Source: Amorphochlora amoebiformis (Eukaryota > Cercozoa > Chlorarachniophyceae). Taken from it: DNA of 64,000 nt. The notes below the pieces were generated by a model that did not search any database, was not told where the DNA came from, and was given only the letters and a program-made list of their open reading frames with translations. Of the stretch, positions 1 to 33,517 are shown piece by piece (the first letter of the stretch is position 1; each line of letters opens with the position of its first letter). The DNA is taken from assembly GCA_054601695.1 (NCBI GenBank), contig BAAHQB010000002.1, positions 1,860,001 through 1,924,000 of the forward strand, in the 5' to 3' direction. The position numbers and the translations under genes were made by a program.

Positions 1-107
1 TGTGTGACAATACACATATATACATATAAGAAAGATCTAAACGTGTATTACATATGTATAATACACACCCACATATGTGTATTCACATATCCGTATGCAT
101 ATATGTA

Positions 108-142
<35 letters not shown>

Positions 143-226
143 TTATATATACATATATATGTATGTATACATATTATATATGTATATTTATATCTTTAAT
201 CACACAATCACACACACACACACACG

Positions 227-262
<36 letters not shown>

Positions 263-476
263 ATATGTATAAGTATAATATTACATATTATACAGATGCA
301 TGTATGTATATATGTATATACGTATGTATATATATATATATATAATATATATATATATATATGTGTATATATACACATGCAAACATATACGTAAAAATAA
401 GGATAAATATGTTTGTACACATATATATTTATATATATATATATATGGATATGGATATACGCGCACATATACATAC

Positions 477-509
<33 letters not shown>

Positions 510-582
510 ATATATATATGTATATATATATACATATACATATAATATTTTGATGATACATGTGGCGACATCCGTACATCAG
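1..582. repeat. (TA)n/(CA)n microsatellite region
   Basis: The stretch is almost wholly TA dinucleotide repeat interrupted by CA and TATG variants. Open frames here encode only Tyr/Ile/His/Met strings and are repeat translations. By analogy with the other genes it may be an intron of a plus-strand gene entering from the left. Confidence 0.85.
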
Positions 583-627
583 CTTCAAGTTAATAGTCGG
601 AGTCGAAAACCGAAGTTCTGGACATAG
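583..627 (+). CDS. possible last exon of a plus-strand gene
   Basis: A 14-codon basic tail ([14 protein letters not shown], then TAG) follows an acceptor-like ...TACATCAG. It is the only credible coding piece before 2034. A plus-strand gene ending here would continue the strand alternation seen across the window, since the next gene is on minus and ends at 2034. The exon is very short and no upstream exon is visible, so this is a weak call; the unique sequence to about 740 could be its 3' UTR. Confidence 0.3.
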   Translation, partial: LQVNSRSRKPKFWT

Positions 628-819
628 ATGCTGCCATGGCCAGACTCCTGCGCACTAGGCTAACAATCAGTACATGTCAACTATCATCATCTCATCGCTG
701 GAACTCGAATGTGTGGGATACTTTTGATTATAGAGATAAATGCTAAATACATAATATAATAAGTTGTATCAATATTTATGCCTAGTAAAGAAACAGATAT
801 AAATCAAATATATGGGTAC

Positions 820-855
<36 letters not shown>

Positions 856-1018
856 GTATATATAATTGATACGTACATACATGCATGCATATGTAAATAT
901 ATATATATTTACATATACCATACGGTTTATATATATGTATATATATAAATATAAATATATATATATATTATATATACATATATCATCTACTAGCGAGTAT
1001 ATATATATATATAATATC

Positions 1019-1060
<42 letters not shown>

Positions 1061-1105
1061 CGAGTATATAAGATTCTAGTACCGTGATATACATATATAT
1101 ATATA

Positions 1106-1370
1106 TATAAATATATCATAGTATATGAAGTATATATATATATATATATATCATGATATCACAGCGGGTAAATATACTTATATATATATATATGTATATA
1201 TATATTTATAAATATATATATATATATAAGAGCTGACCATGGGTCCATGACACCGTATACCCAGATTCATGATCTATATAAATATATCATAGTATATGAA
1301 GTATATATATATATATATATCATGATATCACAGCGGGTAAATATACTAGTATATATATATATATATATTC

Positions 1371-1409
<39 letters not shown>

Positions 1410-1435
1410 AGCTGACCATGACAGATTCATGATCT
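1106..1435. repeat. tandem duplication, about 170-bp unit
   Basis: Two successive copies share the blocks ATATCATAGTATATGAAG, TCATGATATCACAGCGGGTA, AAGAGCTGACCATG and CAGATTCATGATCT in the same order. The intervening TA tracts differ in length. The second copy lacks about 20 bp beside GGGTCCATGACACC. Confidence 0.8.
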
Positions 1436-1790
1436 GATCTAGGTACCGTGATGATCTATAGTATCTAGAACAGTAGTGTATTCTAGATATCTATATGTGT
1501 GTATCTGCTAGGTGTGTGCATATATACGTATCATAGTATCATGATGTGTGTAAAAATAAATACCGTATATACGTCTAAAATATACTAACGGTTCAATTAC
1601 GGTGCGTTACGGTTCAATTACGGTGCATTCATGACTATATATGTACTAGATGTAGGCTAGGCTCAGTATGGGATGATAATCATCCTGCTATATACTAGAT
1701 ATATCATGACTAGCTATACTAGATACACTAAAACTAGTATAAGTATACCTAGTCTAGCATGCTAGTCTAGTAGTATGCGTGTGACGTGTG
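1430..1790. other. CTAG-rich island 1
   Basis: About 14 CTAG tetranucleotides occur in 360 bp (NCTAGN hexamers such as TCTAGA, ACTAGA, GCTAGT), where one or two are expected by chance. It lies downstream of the 3' end of the minus-strand sulfotransferase. It also contains a short tandem repeat of GGTTCAATTACGGTGC (about 1590-1630). Confidence 0.7.
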
Positions 1791-1831
1791 TAACTCATAT
1801 ATATAATATTCATATATATATATATATATAT

Positions 1832-1879
<48 letters not shown>

Positions 1880-2033
1880 TACTGATCTTGTGGGTGCGAC
1901 GAATTCCAATTTACCAGATTAATAGCTTGTTAAGTTTTAAGTGAAAACGTGACAACTAGCAACTTTAAATTTTTGACAAGACAGCGGCCGTAGACAAGAC
2001 CTACAAGACTCGAACCCGGACTACGCACCCATG

Positions 2034-7340
<5,307 letters not shown>

Positions 7341-7628
7341 GCCGGGATAGGCTCAACGGATGCTCGGCATTGCTCGCAGAACCAATGATGCGTCAATAGA
7401 TTGTCATTCTGCGTGACACGTATTTTCTTTGGGCAATTTTCAGGTCATTGATCGTGGCTGCCGTGTACCGAGGCGATATTGCTTGCGGGTCAAAAAACGC
7501 GGCCGGACGCATATATAGGGGACCCGGGGGTACTTATGAGGATCGAAAGAAAACGTGTTGTCATTCAATGTGCCAATCGTCGTTTGTCCTTCTGTTGGGA
7601 TTGATTTTTTCAAAAACTCAGATTTTCG
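7341..7628. promoter_or_regulatory. shared divergent promoter region
   Basis: 288 bp of unique, relatively GC-rich DNA separate the two divergent ATGs. A TATA-like CATATATAGG lies at about 7509-7518, some 110 bp before the plus-strand ATG. There is no microsatellite in it, in contrast to the introns on both sides. Confidence 0.55.
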
Positions 7629-8904
7629 ATGCATCCGAAGGTCTGCGCGCGCTTGTTTTTGTTGCAACTGGCCATGTCGTGGTATGTGACACACCCACAC
7701 TGATATTTCTGGCAAGGCTAATGGTTTATTGGCAGGTTGGAGGTGAGCCAGGCGCAGATGTGCTCCGGGGAATGTGTTTGCCCGACCGTTTGCCACGAAG
7801 GTATCAACCTCAACTATTCACGTATACGCATTGAAGTGAATAACCGCAGGGAACATGTACCGCACGTGTCCTCGAGACGAGTCTGACGAGTGCCGATTCG
7901 TCCTCCACAACATTGCGAACGTAATCCCCACATGACTTCGGATTTATGCCTCACATAGAATTCTCAGGTCCACTTCACCAAGTTTAATGCTACTAGCATC
8001 CTCTACGTCTTTCCAGGCAAAAAAATACCACATGGCACAGTAGCCTACACCATTCTCATAGAACGTTGCTTCGCACTCCCCAAAAATAGGCGACAATCGA
8101 GACTTCGTCATAACCGGGCAGGGAGTGCTGCAATTCTCTGGAAACATTCCTCCTTTCTCACTCGACGCGACTGGGTAAACTCCTTACTAATAGCTTATCC
8201 CTAGTTCAATCTTCCCGCCCCCTCCCCTCGACGGCACATACACACGCTTCTGACTCTCATCCCCACTGCTGCTTCCTTAGGAGCATCTCCTTTCTATGGA
8301 GACCCACGAAGCCCGCCGGGAACTTTGAGTTTGCGATCAAGAAATATCACAATAGCAACAAGTCCAAGATCGCGGGCCTGTCCAAGACCACCTTCATCGT
8401 CGTTGTCGTCTTGGGGGTCGGAATCGGGCTCATTATCCTTGCGAGATGTTTGCAGAAGGCGGGTTTCAAGTGGTATTTCACCCTAACCTTAAACTCCATC
8501 AATTTCATAATATTTCTAGCGAACCCAACAGCACCCAGAACCCTCACTCGATCGTTCCTAAGCTCTAAGCAACTACCAGCTTCATCAGGATGCCGTGGGA
8601 GAGAAATTGGCGGAATCGAACAAGGATTGGGTTCTCGGAGAGGAAATTCGAGAAGCTTGACGACGAAGGAGAAGGGGGGGAGGTTGACTTCGATGAGGTA
8701 CGAGAATGAGGGTAGGGAATCGAGGAAAGAAAGAGGTTAAAGTAGGTAGATAGAGGGCAGGAGATCGTGAAGTCGCAAGACTATGAGAGCTTAGATGGCT
8801 AAGAGACGGAAACCGTAACACATGTATCAATAAAGATCAATATATATATATATGAATATGTGAATCATTTCATACATATGTAGACACATACATATACACA
8901 TATA

Positions 8905-8957
<53 letters not shown>

Positions 8958-9085
8958 GTAATATACCTACATATACATATATAAATTTATGTACTTTGTA
9001 TTTGCCCCAGCGTAACAACATCCAGGATCCAGGAGAAGCTGAGTCTGAAATGAAACGAAAATTTGAAGAAGAGCGCCTGGTATAG
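7629..9085 (+). CDS. single-pass type I membrane protein, unrecognised family
   Basis: Eight exons with consistent phase (7629-7681, 7736-7800, 7850-7920, 7968-8006, 8062-8174, 8281-8472, 8589-8697, 9011-9085; 717 nt) give 238 aa. There is a signal peptide (1 to about 23: basic start, then LFLLQLA), then a Cys-rich segment with CSGECVCPTVC at about 27-37 and further Cys to about residue 56. A small lumenal region follows, then a transmembrane helix at 152-168 (FIVVVVLGVGIGLIILA) and an acidic cytoplasmic tail. An alternative last exon at 8761-8802 is also in phase and would end the tail in DYESLDG, with a YxxL sorting-type motif; each version is followed by an AATAAA. The 7968-8006 exon has a weak donor (TAC/GTCTTT). 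I do not recognise the family. Introns are only 46-55 nt near the 5' end. Confidence 0.62.
8829..8834 (+). terminator. AATAAA polyadenylation signal (short 3' form)
   Basis: Canonical hexamer 27 nt after the alternative stop at 8802 and before the TA tract. Confidence 0.45.
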
Positions 9086-9596
9086 CCACGCCATGCTACG
9101 AAAACGTAGTCGGTCAAACACGATTCATGTCTCAGAAAGGAATTTGTATAACTAGATAATTACTAATTGAAAACTTGACCATGTACTATCATACGTTTTC
9201 CAGACTAACTACTTACACTAGAGTCTCTTGGCTGAAGTTGTGGTTCAATTAATATTGAATTCCCTCAGCTCTCTCCAATAAAAGATATCTAACAGTATCT
9301 AGAGTATATCAAGCGAAAAAATACAATGAATCTGAGCCTAATATATCGGTACGTCTACGTATACGTAGTAGTCTCTAGCGGTACGTACTATATATATTAG
9401 TACTACTAGCTAGACTGCATGTACTAGATGTAGTAGACGTAATATTGTATCACGAATAATGACTACTACTAGTACTAGGACTACAGTAAAATTCTAGAAA
9501 TTTGTGTAACGTGATATATATATACATCCAGTATCCATACCCGTTCCTAGTACATGATTAGTAAGCTTTGAAGTTTTTCAGTCTAGTCACTGATCA
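9086..9596. other. convergent spacer with CTAG-rich island 2
   Basis: About 230 bp (9340-9570) hold nine CTAG sites plus three more between 9150 and 9300. The spacer separates the ends of a plus-strand and a minus-strand gene. No coding exon is supported. Confidence 0.7.
9277..9282 (+). terminator. AATAAA polyadenylation signal (long 3' form)
   Basis: Canonical hexamer about 190 nt after the stop at 9085, just before the CTAG-rich island. Confidence 0.45.
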
Positions 9597-18813
<9,217 letters not shown>

Positions 18814-19015
18814 GGGGAGGAAGAGTTCTCGAGTTTGGAAAGACGGGGGGAACGCAATTAGGGGTCGTTGGTCGGGTGCCCCACCCAACCACCCTTCGGG
18901 TGGCAGGCCGATAAATTAAATGGGTTCCGAATGTTTGAGTTGTATAATTGGACGACTTTTAATTTTCAACCAAAAATTAAAATCGCAGGTTGTCGTCCGT
19001 GGGGCTGAGGAGAGA
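18814..19015. promoter_or_regulatory. shared divergent promoter region
   Basis: 202 bp between the START-gene ATG and the EF-hand/GDT1 ATG, unique sequence, with an AT-rich GATAAATTAAATGGG at about 18910. An upstream ATG at 18920 is in frame with the plus-strand gene, but the signal peptide begins at 19016, so I chose the latter. Confidence 0.55.
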
Positions 19016-25644
<6,629 letters not shown>

Positions 25645-25882
25645 ATCGATATCGTCGCGAGCGCAAGAAGTTTTCTGAATTAATCATCACGTGTACATGC
25701 GTAGTAATACTATAGCATATATATATATATATATATATAATTATTATATATATGTATATATGAGATATATATATATATTAATATATCATATATAAATAGA
25801 CATATATATATATATATGTATATATCTAGTATATATATATATATATATTATATATATATACTGATATATATAGTATATATAG

Positions 25883-25921
<39 letters not shown>

Positions 25922-26591
25922 CTAAAAACATATTAAACGTACATAGTTAGATATATGTATCTAGTGTATGGAATAAATTAATAATATAATTATACATGAT
26001 ATAATCAAAATTATTATTATCTACTAGATCTACTCTAGACAGTGTACTTGATACTCTAGGTCTTGGACGACTCTCTCTAGACTCTCGTATCATATATAGT
26101 TGTACTACGTATATATATATAGTACTACTCTAGCTACTGTACTAGCTAGACCTAGTAGTTACAGAAAACCTACTAGAAAACACTAGATACATTCTAGACA
26201 TTATCTAGATTATTCTAGTATTACTATTGTACCGACTGTAGTATCTACTAGATCTACGTATGTGTATATATTCTAGATATTATCAGATTATGTCACGAAC
26301 GATATCCGATCTCTAGGATCTGGATCATATAGCGTATTACTAGATAGTATTGAGTTGAAGTTTAAACAATTAGCTGCTAGTATCTACTAGTGACCCAGCA
26401 TATGTAGACCGTCTAGACCGTGTCTAGGATTTAAGTTAACAGTGTCTCAAGTCTCTGAGTTGACATACGAATTTCCGATAATTTGTAGAGATAGCTAGAA
26501 GCGAGAAGTATGACCAGACAACAAATGTATTCGAGTATTATTTCCCTCGCACTGACCCACTGACAGCGTCCTACCGTAGCTGCTAGCCATC
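25645..26591. other. convergent spacer with CTAG-rich island 3
   Basis: TA repeats to about 25920, then 25981-26500 with about 22 CTAG sites, then unique sequence to the CEP41-gene stop. No exon is supported. Confidence 0.75.
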
Positions 26592-26697
26592 CTATGGACG
26601 AATATGTAACACTTGGAAACCTTTGGATGATTTGGTACGCGGATCGGATGAATGCGTCTTAGCTGTGCCCATGCTATTTGATGTATTTAAATATACA

Positions 26698-26746
<49 letters not shown>

Positions 26747-26784
26747 CATACATGTAGGCATATGTATGTAAACATACATATATA

Positions 26785-26818
<34 letters not shown>

Positions 26819-27519
26819 CTTATGAATGCACGTAGATATCATATTCACCGAGTAGGCAGCCTCGAATCAGCCTTTCCTTCATATTTATTTTCTCCGAAAA
26901 CCTGAGGTATCAAACTAACCTCCAGTATCTATAGTATACATATATATATATATATATGTATATATATGTATGTATATATATCCACATATCATGTAGGTAT
27001 GGGCTCACCAGTTCTGGAAATTTCTTAGCAAACCTCTTCAAACCTAATGATACTAGGTGTCAAGTGGAGGGAAAGGTGAAAGAGAGAGAGAAAAGAGAGG
27101 AGGGAGAAGAATAAGGGAGAGGGACAGAGAAATTAGTTATATCAATATATATGTAAATATGATTACAAAGATATCAATATATAATATTTATACATATATA
27201 TATATATATATATATACATTTATATTATGCGTATATACATATATATATATATACACATATATATATATATATAAGCTTTGCATTTATATATCAAATACCC
27301 CCTGTCAGCAAGTAGATGTTTGAATAGCCCTTCTGAACGAGCAGCGTCGCAGCATCAATACCCTAGAGATACATTGATATCAAGACATTAGCGGTAAATT
27401 TCTACAGATGAGACGAGAGAGTATGTGAGGGAGAAATTAGGACGCCTCCTATTATGTGGTGCCATCTATGCAGGAGATTAGGAGGTTGAGATGGCCCCCA
27501 CATAGGCTAGACTAAGGGA

Positions 27520-27583
<64 letters not shown>

Positions 27584-27762
27584 TTTGTGTGTGTGTATAT
27601 ACATATATATATATATATATATATTTACAGAATATCATTCGTTTCTCTCTCCTCCACTATCTTAGATAACACATTTATGTATATTTGTGTCATATGTAAT
27701 GATAATAACAACAACAGTAATTAGTGATTAAGAATAATAATAGTAAAAATAGTAACTATGTA

Positions 27763-27805
<43 letters not shown>

Positions 27806-28226
27806 GTGCGTTTGTATAAGATACATATTACCGCTTTGCACTCTTTTTCCTCGTACACGATTACTATCTTGTCCGACTTGTTACGCTGTGGAGAAAAACA
27901 TTTAGAGTGCCATCATACTCGATGAATAATTCGGGTAGTATTGTACACATACATATTTATACATAAATATATAACATACGTACGCACAATATATATATAT
28001 ATATATATATATTATATCTTTATATCAAATATACATACATATGTCACATTTGTATTACATTTACAAACATATCATATATTATAAAAAGTGATCAATTTAT
28101 TTACATATGCGTAAAGCTCTGCGGTGAACTGGTCCCTACGGATTCTCAAAGGGGAATATTGGGTAGCTGAGTGAGTAAATACAGGACGTGAGTGAGTACG
28201 AAGACATGTTATCTCTCTTCGTGTAT

Positions 28227-28276
<50 letters not shown>

Positions 28277-28304
28277 CAGATACTATATATACATATACAC
28301 ACAC

Positions 28305-28344
<40 letters not shown>

Positions 28345-28366
28345 CATATATACATATATATATATA

Positions 28367-28407
<41 letters not shown>

Positions 28408-28431
28408 ATATATATATATATATATATATTG

Positions 28432-28462
<31 letters not shown>

Positions 28463-29280
28463 TTACATATACATATATATATATATATATGTATATATAT
28501 ATTATTTGTTACTTGTAGACAATGAATACTACCTCCCTTGATGTGGCATTTCTTATAATCTTTGATATCCCGAAAATCCAACAAAAGAAAATCCTAAATG
28601 ATCACATATTAGTTACTCCTCCATGAAATCAACTCTTCGACCTGGCTGCATTTACTTGCTTCATCTTGCTCATTAACTTCCACCGTGCGCCTGGCAGAGC
28701 CTTAACATGCACGGTATATCAGATACTTACTACCATGTGTATAAGTTGTATATATAACCCGGAAGGTCCTGTATCTGCTCCTCAGAATACTCGCTAGTCA
28801 ACATAAGCTGGCTTAACTGCCCACGGTTAACTCGGTGAAATATCTCACCCTGTCCGAGAACACAATGCTCACAAGATGCTCAGCATATAATATCCAATTT
28901 TAACGCATAACACCACCTTTGTGCAGAGAGGCTTTTTGATATTCCCAACGTGCACGCCCGTTTTCACGACGGGCTTAACCTGAATGTAGTGGCACCCCTT
29001 AGTCTCGTTGTCCGCAAACGCCTAAAACATACTCACGCGGCCAATATGCACTCTTGCTAATAGTAACTCTCATGTTCATGTCTACATGGTAACCGTATAA
29101 GCATGCTTTCCTGGCTGAATTTCAAAACCAAGGGATTTAGATGGCAAGAACGCAACAAACAGGCAAGCATGTGACCTTGTTATACTTCCTGTTCGCCGGA
29201 ACCTTCTTTCTCAGTTTCTCTTCGGATGTTATCGGCCGCCTTACGGTACCTGCCGTTGATCGTGCCCTTTGAGTTGCCAT
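26592..29280 (-). CDS. CEP41: CEP41-like centrosomal/ciliary rhodanese-domain protein
   Basis: Eleven exons (29176-29280, 28917-28979, 28734-28849, 28642-28690, 28533-28593, 28105-28166, 27832-27885, 27299-27362, 27009-27043, 26849-26901, 26592-26673; 744 nt) give 247 aa. The N-terminus has [16 protein letters not shown] and a VVKTG motif like the 'NPxYxxIKxxxDTG' start of CEP41, then a [15 protein letters not shown] helix like the 'DELFKRL' segment. The rhodanese domain (about 112-200) shows [27 protein letters not shown] and [20 protein letters not shown] before [13 protein letters not shown]. The position of the catalytic Cys after the VYE strand is not a Cys, as in animal CEP41, so it is probably non-enzymatic. 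In animals CEP41 supports tubulin glutamylation in cilia, so this implies a flagellated cell. The last exon start (26673) is the least certain border. It is divergent with the PPR gene. Confidence 0.85.
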
Positions 29281-29520
29281 TTCGGTGCTAGTTTCGCCAA
29301 CCTTCGGGCATGGACTTAGTGATGTGTGACGAGTCTGAGTGACAATGAACTGAAACTGTCTCTTGGGAGCATATAAACCCGGGAATCGGGCCGGGACTGG
29401 CCCGGGATTTAGTTTTAGTGCTAAACCGCCCAAAACCATCCGAAAGGCTTTGGCGCAGATCGTCCAACGGTTCGTCGTGTGTGGAAGAAGGTCGTGAACG
29501 ACAGTCTACACAGAACCAGG
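29281..29520. promoter_or_regulatory. shared divergent promoter region
   Basis: Unique GC-rich spacer between the CEP41-like ATG and the first usable plus-strand ATG. A TATAAA lies at 29372-29377 in the right orientation for the plus strand, about 150 bp upstream of that ATG. Confidence 0.5.
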
Positions 29521-30316
29521 ATGCTCAACGTCGCCGTAAACGCCTGGAAGGGAAGATCCAAGCTGAACTTCGAAACTCCTATCAAAGGGAGCTCAGCCAA
29601 AGAAAATACAGCGCAGCCCAAGTTAAAATCCTCAGGCAACGATCTGAGGTTCCAAATTCTTATACGTGATTTGGCGGACGATGGTTGACTCATATACATA
29701 ACCCTTAGACTACCTTTCACATCTATCAAGCCAAATTTGACGCCCAAAACTTACCGTAATCAGGTTCAGACAATCCATGTGTCTTCCCTCATGTATGCGG
29801 TGCTGATGAAAACTTTATCGACAGATTGATGAGGAGATCGACCTTGAACTGGTCACGCCTGCCAAAGTCACTTGCAAACTGCCTTCTAGGAGGCTTAAAA
29901 AGGTGCCACATATATAATATCGATCATTTGTTGTACCCACATGCTACAATTCTTTCCTGCAGCACGAGTCTAGGCTCGAGCCTCTCCAGTTTCGTACACC
30001 CAAGACAGTAGATAGGAAGCTCAATATGCACGACGAGGTTGTAAAGAAAGTTCGTTCGTATGATCGAGACGTCCTTCTAAAATTGAGGTACATTGTGAAA
30101 ATGAATATTTTGGAGTCCTAAAGCTTAGCTTGTTTCTTTACAGGGAACTCTCATCCTCCACAGCCCCGCTCAGGCTCAAAATTCCTTACCTCCAGGGCGC
30201 ACCACGGACATCAGCTCAACACGAGAACGAAGACAAGTTTCGAAAGCTAAAGCGATACACTCGCAAGATCTCGGAGAAGAACCTAAGTCCACAGGAAGTT
30301 GCTACAGTACGCCGCA

Positions 30317-30380
<64 letters not shown>

Positions 30381-33270
30381 CTTTCTTGTCACCCGCTCTG
30401 CCTGTCAATACCTATCGTCTGAATAGACTAAAACATTTCGATCAGATATGGGCCGAAGTGGAGAGAGAGAAGATCGAGAAAGACCTCTACTTATACAACG
30501 CGGCCATTGGTGCCTTCGGGAAAACAGGGAATTGGAGAAAGTAAGTGTTACATATCCTCAATCAATCACATACTCTCTGGCATATCATCCATATCGTATA
30601 TGTTAATTGCATATATATTTGGAAAAGCAGGGAATTGGAGAAAGCAAGTATTACAGATCCTTAGCCCATTATGTACTCTCTCTGGTGTATCACCTAAATC
30701 ATATATATATATATATATATATATATCAATATATATTTATATATATATATACATATATATATATATACATATATACATATATGTATACACATATATACAT
30801 ATATAAATATAAGACAGGGTGAGTTCCTGAATATTCGTACATATGAATATGATGTACATATATATACACACACACACACACGTATATATATATATATATA
30901 TATATATAATTGTAATAACCATCAGATCTGTAAGTCTCCTATATGAAATGAAGCGTCGGGGGGTCGTTCGCAATTTGTACTCTTTCTCATCTGCCATGAT
31001 AGCCTGCGAAAAGCAGAAGCGATGGCACCAGATCTTAGATATCTGGGACGAGATGAAGCAGGGTAGACTGCGCCCAGGCTCGTACTCGAATCGAATTATT
31101 CTAGCGGCATTCAGCAACACCAAAAAAAGGTTAGCCAATATGTATCTCGTTCATCTATAGCCAGCTCTAATCTAAGTGTTTCACCTAGGGAGGGTCTTTG
31201 TAGGCATCTCGAGGAGATGAGACGACAGGGAAATGTGAACAAAGAACACTACACCACCGCTCTCTCCGGATGCCGAAAGTTCGAGGGTCAAGGCTGGAAA
31301 TTGGCATCTCAACTCCTCTCAGGTGGATAATGTATAAATAACTGTTAAGTCGTATAATCAACTACCACAATAGATATGAAAAAAGACGGCGTCCAGAGAG
31401 ATGCGGCGGTGTACACGTCCGCCATCAGCGCTGCGGAGTCTGAGGGCCGGTGGAAAGAAGCTCTAAGTCTATTAGACGGTAATACGCAAACACACACACC
31501 ACAGTGCCAGATGTGTCTAAATTTTGGAACTTCTCAGGAATGGAGAGAGAAGGAATCTCGTTGAACACTATTACGTGCAACGCAGCTATCAGCGCGGTAA
31601 CTCTCGTGAGAGGGAAGAGGACTGGTCCAGAGATAGGGATAGAAAGAGGCCAAAAGAGAGAGAGAGAGAGAGCAGAGAGAGAGAGAGAGAGCAGAGAGAG
31701 AGAGAGAGAGCAGAGAGAGAGAGAGAGAGCAGAGAGAGAGAGCCGAGAGAGAGGTGATGGAAAACTTAGATTTTTACGGAAGATACTTGACTACTTAGTG
31801 CGAAAAGGCGCGAAAATGGGAGGAAGCGGTAAAGCTTCTCGATCGCATGCGGCGGGAAGGAATACAGTATGTATTAACAAATGTGTTGATATGTAAATTG
31901 GTGTTTGTGCATATTTTTTTCGCGCCCAAATAACTCAAGCACATTGAGCTTGCGCCTACAGAGTGTAAGCCATATACATATTGGAGCATATGTTCATATT
32001 GGTATCATGCTTTTACATGTATGCGTGTGTCAAATGAATAAAACGTTCAAGATATTTTCCTTTCTAGTAACATATATACATATATATTATATATATATAT
32101 GTATGTATGTGTGTATATAATATATACATATAGATTTGTGTGTACATATGCATATATACATATATATGTATATATACATATACATATATATATATATATT
32201 TATGTTTATGTGTATGTATAAACATACTGTCATTCTGTTCATACATATATTTATACATTTCAATAATCAACCGACTGGAATGAAAACTTCTATTTCGTCA
32301 GGGTGAACGAGATATCTTACACAGCTGCCATCTCGGCATGTTCGAGATGCAAGCAATGGAAAGAGGTATATGTTTGCACACATTTTACAATTGTATAACT
32401 CGTGAACCTCTCAGGCCCATCGTCTACTCAAGGAGATGGATAAGCAAAATATTAAGGGTGATATTCTACTCCTCACCGAAGTCATCAATTGCTTTGCCAA
32501 GTGCGGAGAATGGCAATTGGCTGTATACGTAAGGATCAAGTTAATGTAACTAACGTCAGGGTATCAGATTGGACTTATCCTTAGGTGCTGGACTCTCTCG
32601 AGACTCGTAATGTCAAGCCGAACATCGTGGTATACGGCGCAGCTATCCGTGCTTGTGAGGTTAGCGGTGAGGGACAAGCTGCTATGCATCTATTTCACAG
32701 GTGAACATGCATCTGCAAACGGACAAACGTAGGTTAGGATTCGGGATAGGGTGAAGGGATGAATGGAATTAGAGAAACAGCGTAAGCAAAGGGTTGAGAC
32801 ATGAACATTTTTCAGTAATAGGTTATGTGCAGGCGGGTTTAATATTGATTGAATATTAGGGTCAAATGCGCAAACTTGGAGCACAACTCACTAACGTACA
32901 CATCGACTATGCACGCCCTGATAAAAGAAAAGAAGTTCAAGAAGGCCTTGGTATTAATCAAATTTCTCGCTCAATCCACCTGCTGTTAATATGTCATCTG
33001 TCTTTCTATTGCCGTAGCTCAATGTTTTCATCGCTATTTTCTTTCCTCGATTTAAATGGCAATTGAATAGGAATTGTTCAAGGAAATGAAGATCGAAGGT
33101 GTCTCAAGAGATATCATATCTTACAGGTAACGCAATCACTTGAATGTAGAAGACTGTGAAATTCATTGCTGTAACTAACCTCAGGGCCGCTATGACAGCC
33201 GCAAGAGGCTGTAAAAATTGGAAATTGTTATCCAAATTGAAGAAGGAAATGGTGAATGAGAGAGGGATAT

Positions 33271-33313
<43 letters not shown>

Positions 33314-33336
33314 GTAAATGTAAATGTATGTATCTA

Positions 33337-33372
<36 letters not shown>

Positions 33373-33517
33373 GAATATGTATAAATAATGTATAAATATG
33401 TGCGTATACATATGTGTATAATTGGGTCGGCGTGGGCACAAATAGCTTATATTGCTGAATCTTCAGGCTGAGGAGTCGCCAGTGAGATCCCAAAAAAAGC
33501 AAGCTGTGTGTCGCTGA
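29521..33517 (+). CDS. P-class pentatricopeptide repeat (PPR) protein
   Basis: Probable organellar RNA-binding protein. Sixteen exons after the start are phase-consistent (29825-29902, 29963-30087, 30144-30306, 30446-30540, 30926-31129, 31189-31322, 31374-31478, 31538-31596, 31799-31866, 32302-32365, 32415-32528, 32585-32700, 32860-32950, 33071-33126, 33185-33251, 33467-33517; 1590 nt). About ten 35-residue PPR units run from the 30446 exon to the end, e.g. [58 protein letters not shown] and [20 protein letters not shown]. The N-terminal 100 residues are charged and not PPR. The start is unresolved: I use an ATG at 29521 with a donor after MLNVA (29535), but a longer open frame to 29648 ([17 protein letters not shown]) also joins in phase and lacks an ATG. 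Target organelle and RNA are unknown. Confidence 0.85.
30518..30705 (+). repeat. tandem duplication of an exon end and its 5' splice site
   Basis: The last about 20 nt of the 30446-30540 exon plus about 65 nt of intron (GGAAAA.CAGGGAATTGGAG onward) recur about 103 bp downstream. The donor GTAAGT in copy one reads GCAAGT in copy two. Confidence 0.85.
31640..31757. repeat. (GA)n tract with periodic GCAGAGAG units
   Basis: Purine tract in a PPR intron made of AGAG runs broken by GC about every 20 nt. It looks like a higher-order tandem repeat of a 20-nt unit. Confidence 0.85.

Larger units (their letters stand above)
628..2033. other. intergenic spacer between (probable) convergent genes
   Basis: Unique sequence to about 740, then TA repeats, a 170-bp tandem duplication, a CTAG-rich island, further TA repeats, and about 150 bp of unique sequence (1880-2033) that is probably the 3' UTR of the minus-strand sulfotransferase. 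No coding exon is supported. Confidence 0.6.

Noticed and set aside
7448-7834. Plus-strand 128-codon open frame including a hydrophobic start
   Set aside because: The signal peptide that splices in phase to the Cys-rich exons is in another frame, starting at 7629.
7944-8147. Minus-strand open frame with Cys and Trp, first thought to be a secreted protein
   Set aside because: The plus strand here carries phase-consistent exons with good splice sites and a transmembrane segment downstream; the minus frame has no supporting neighbours.
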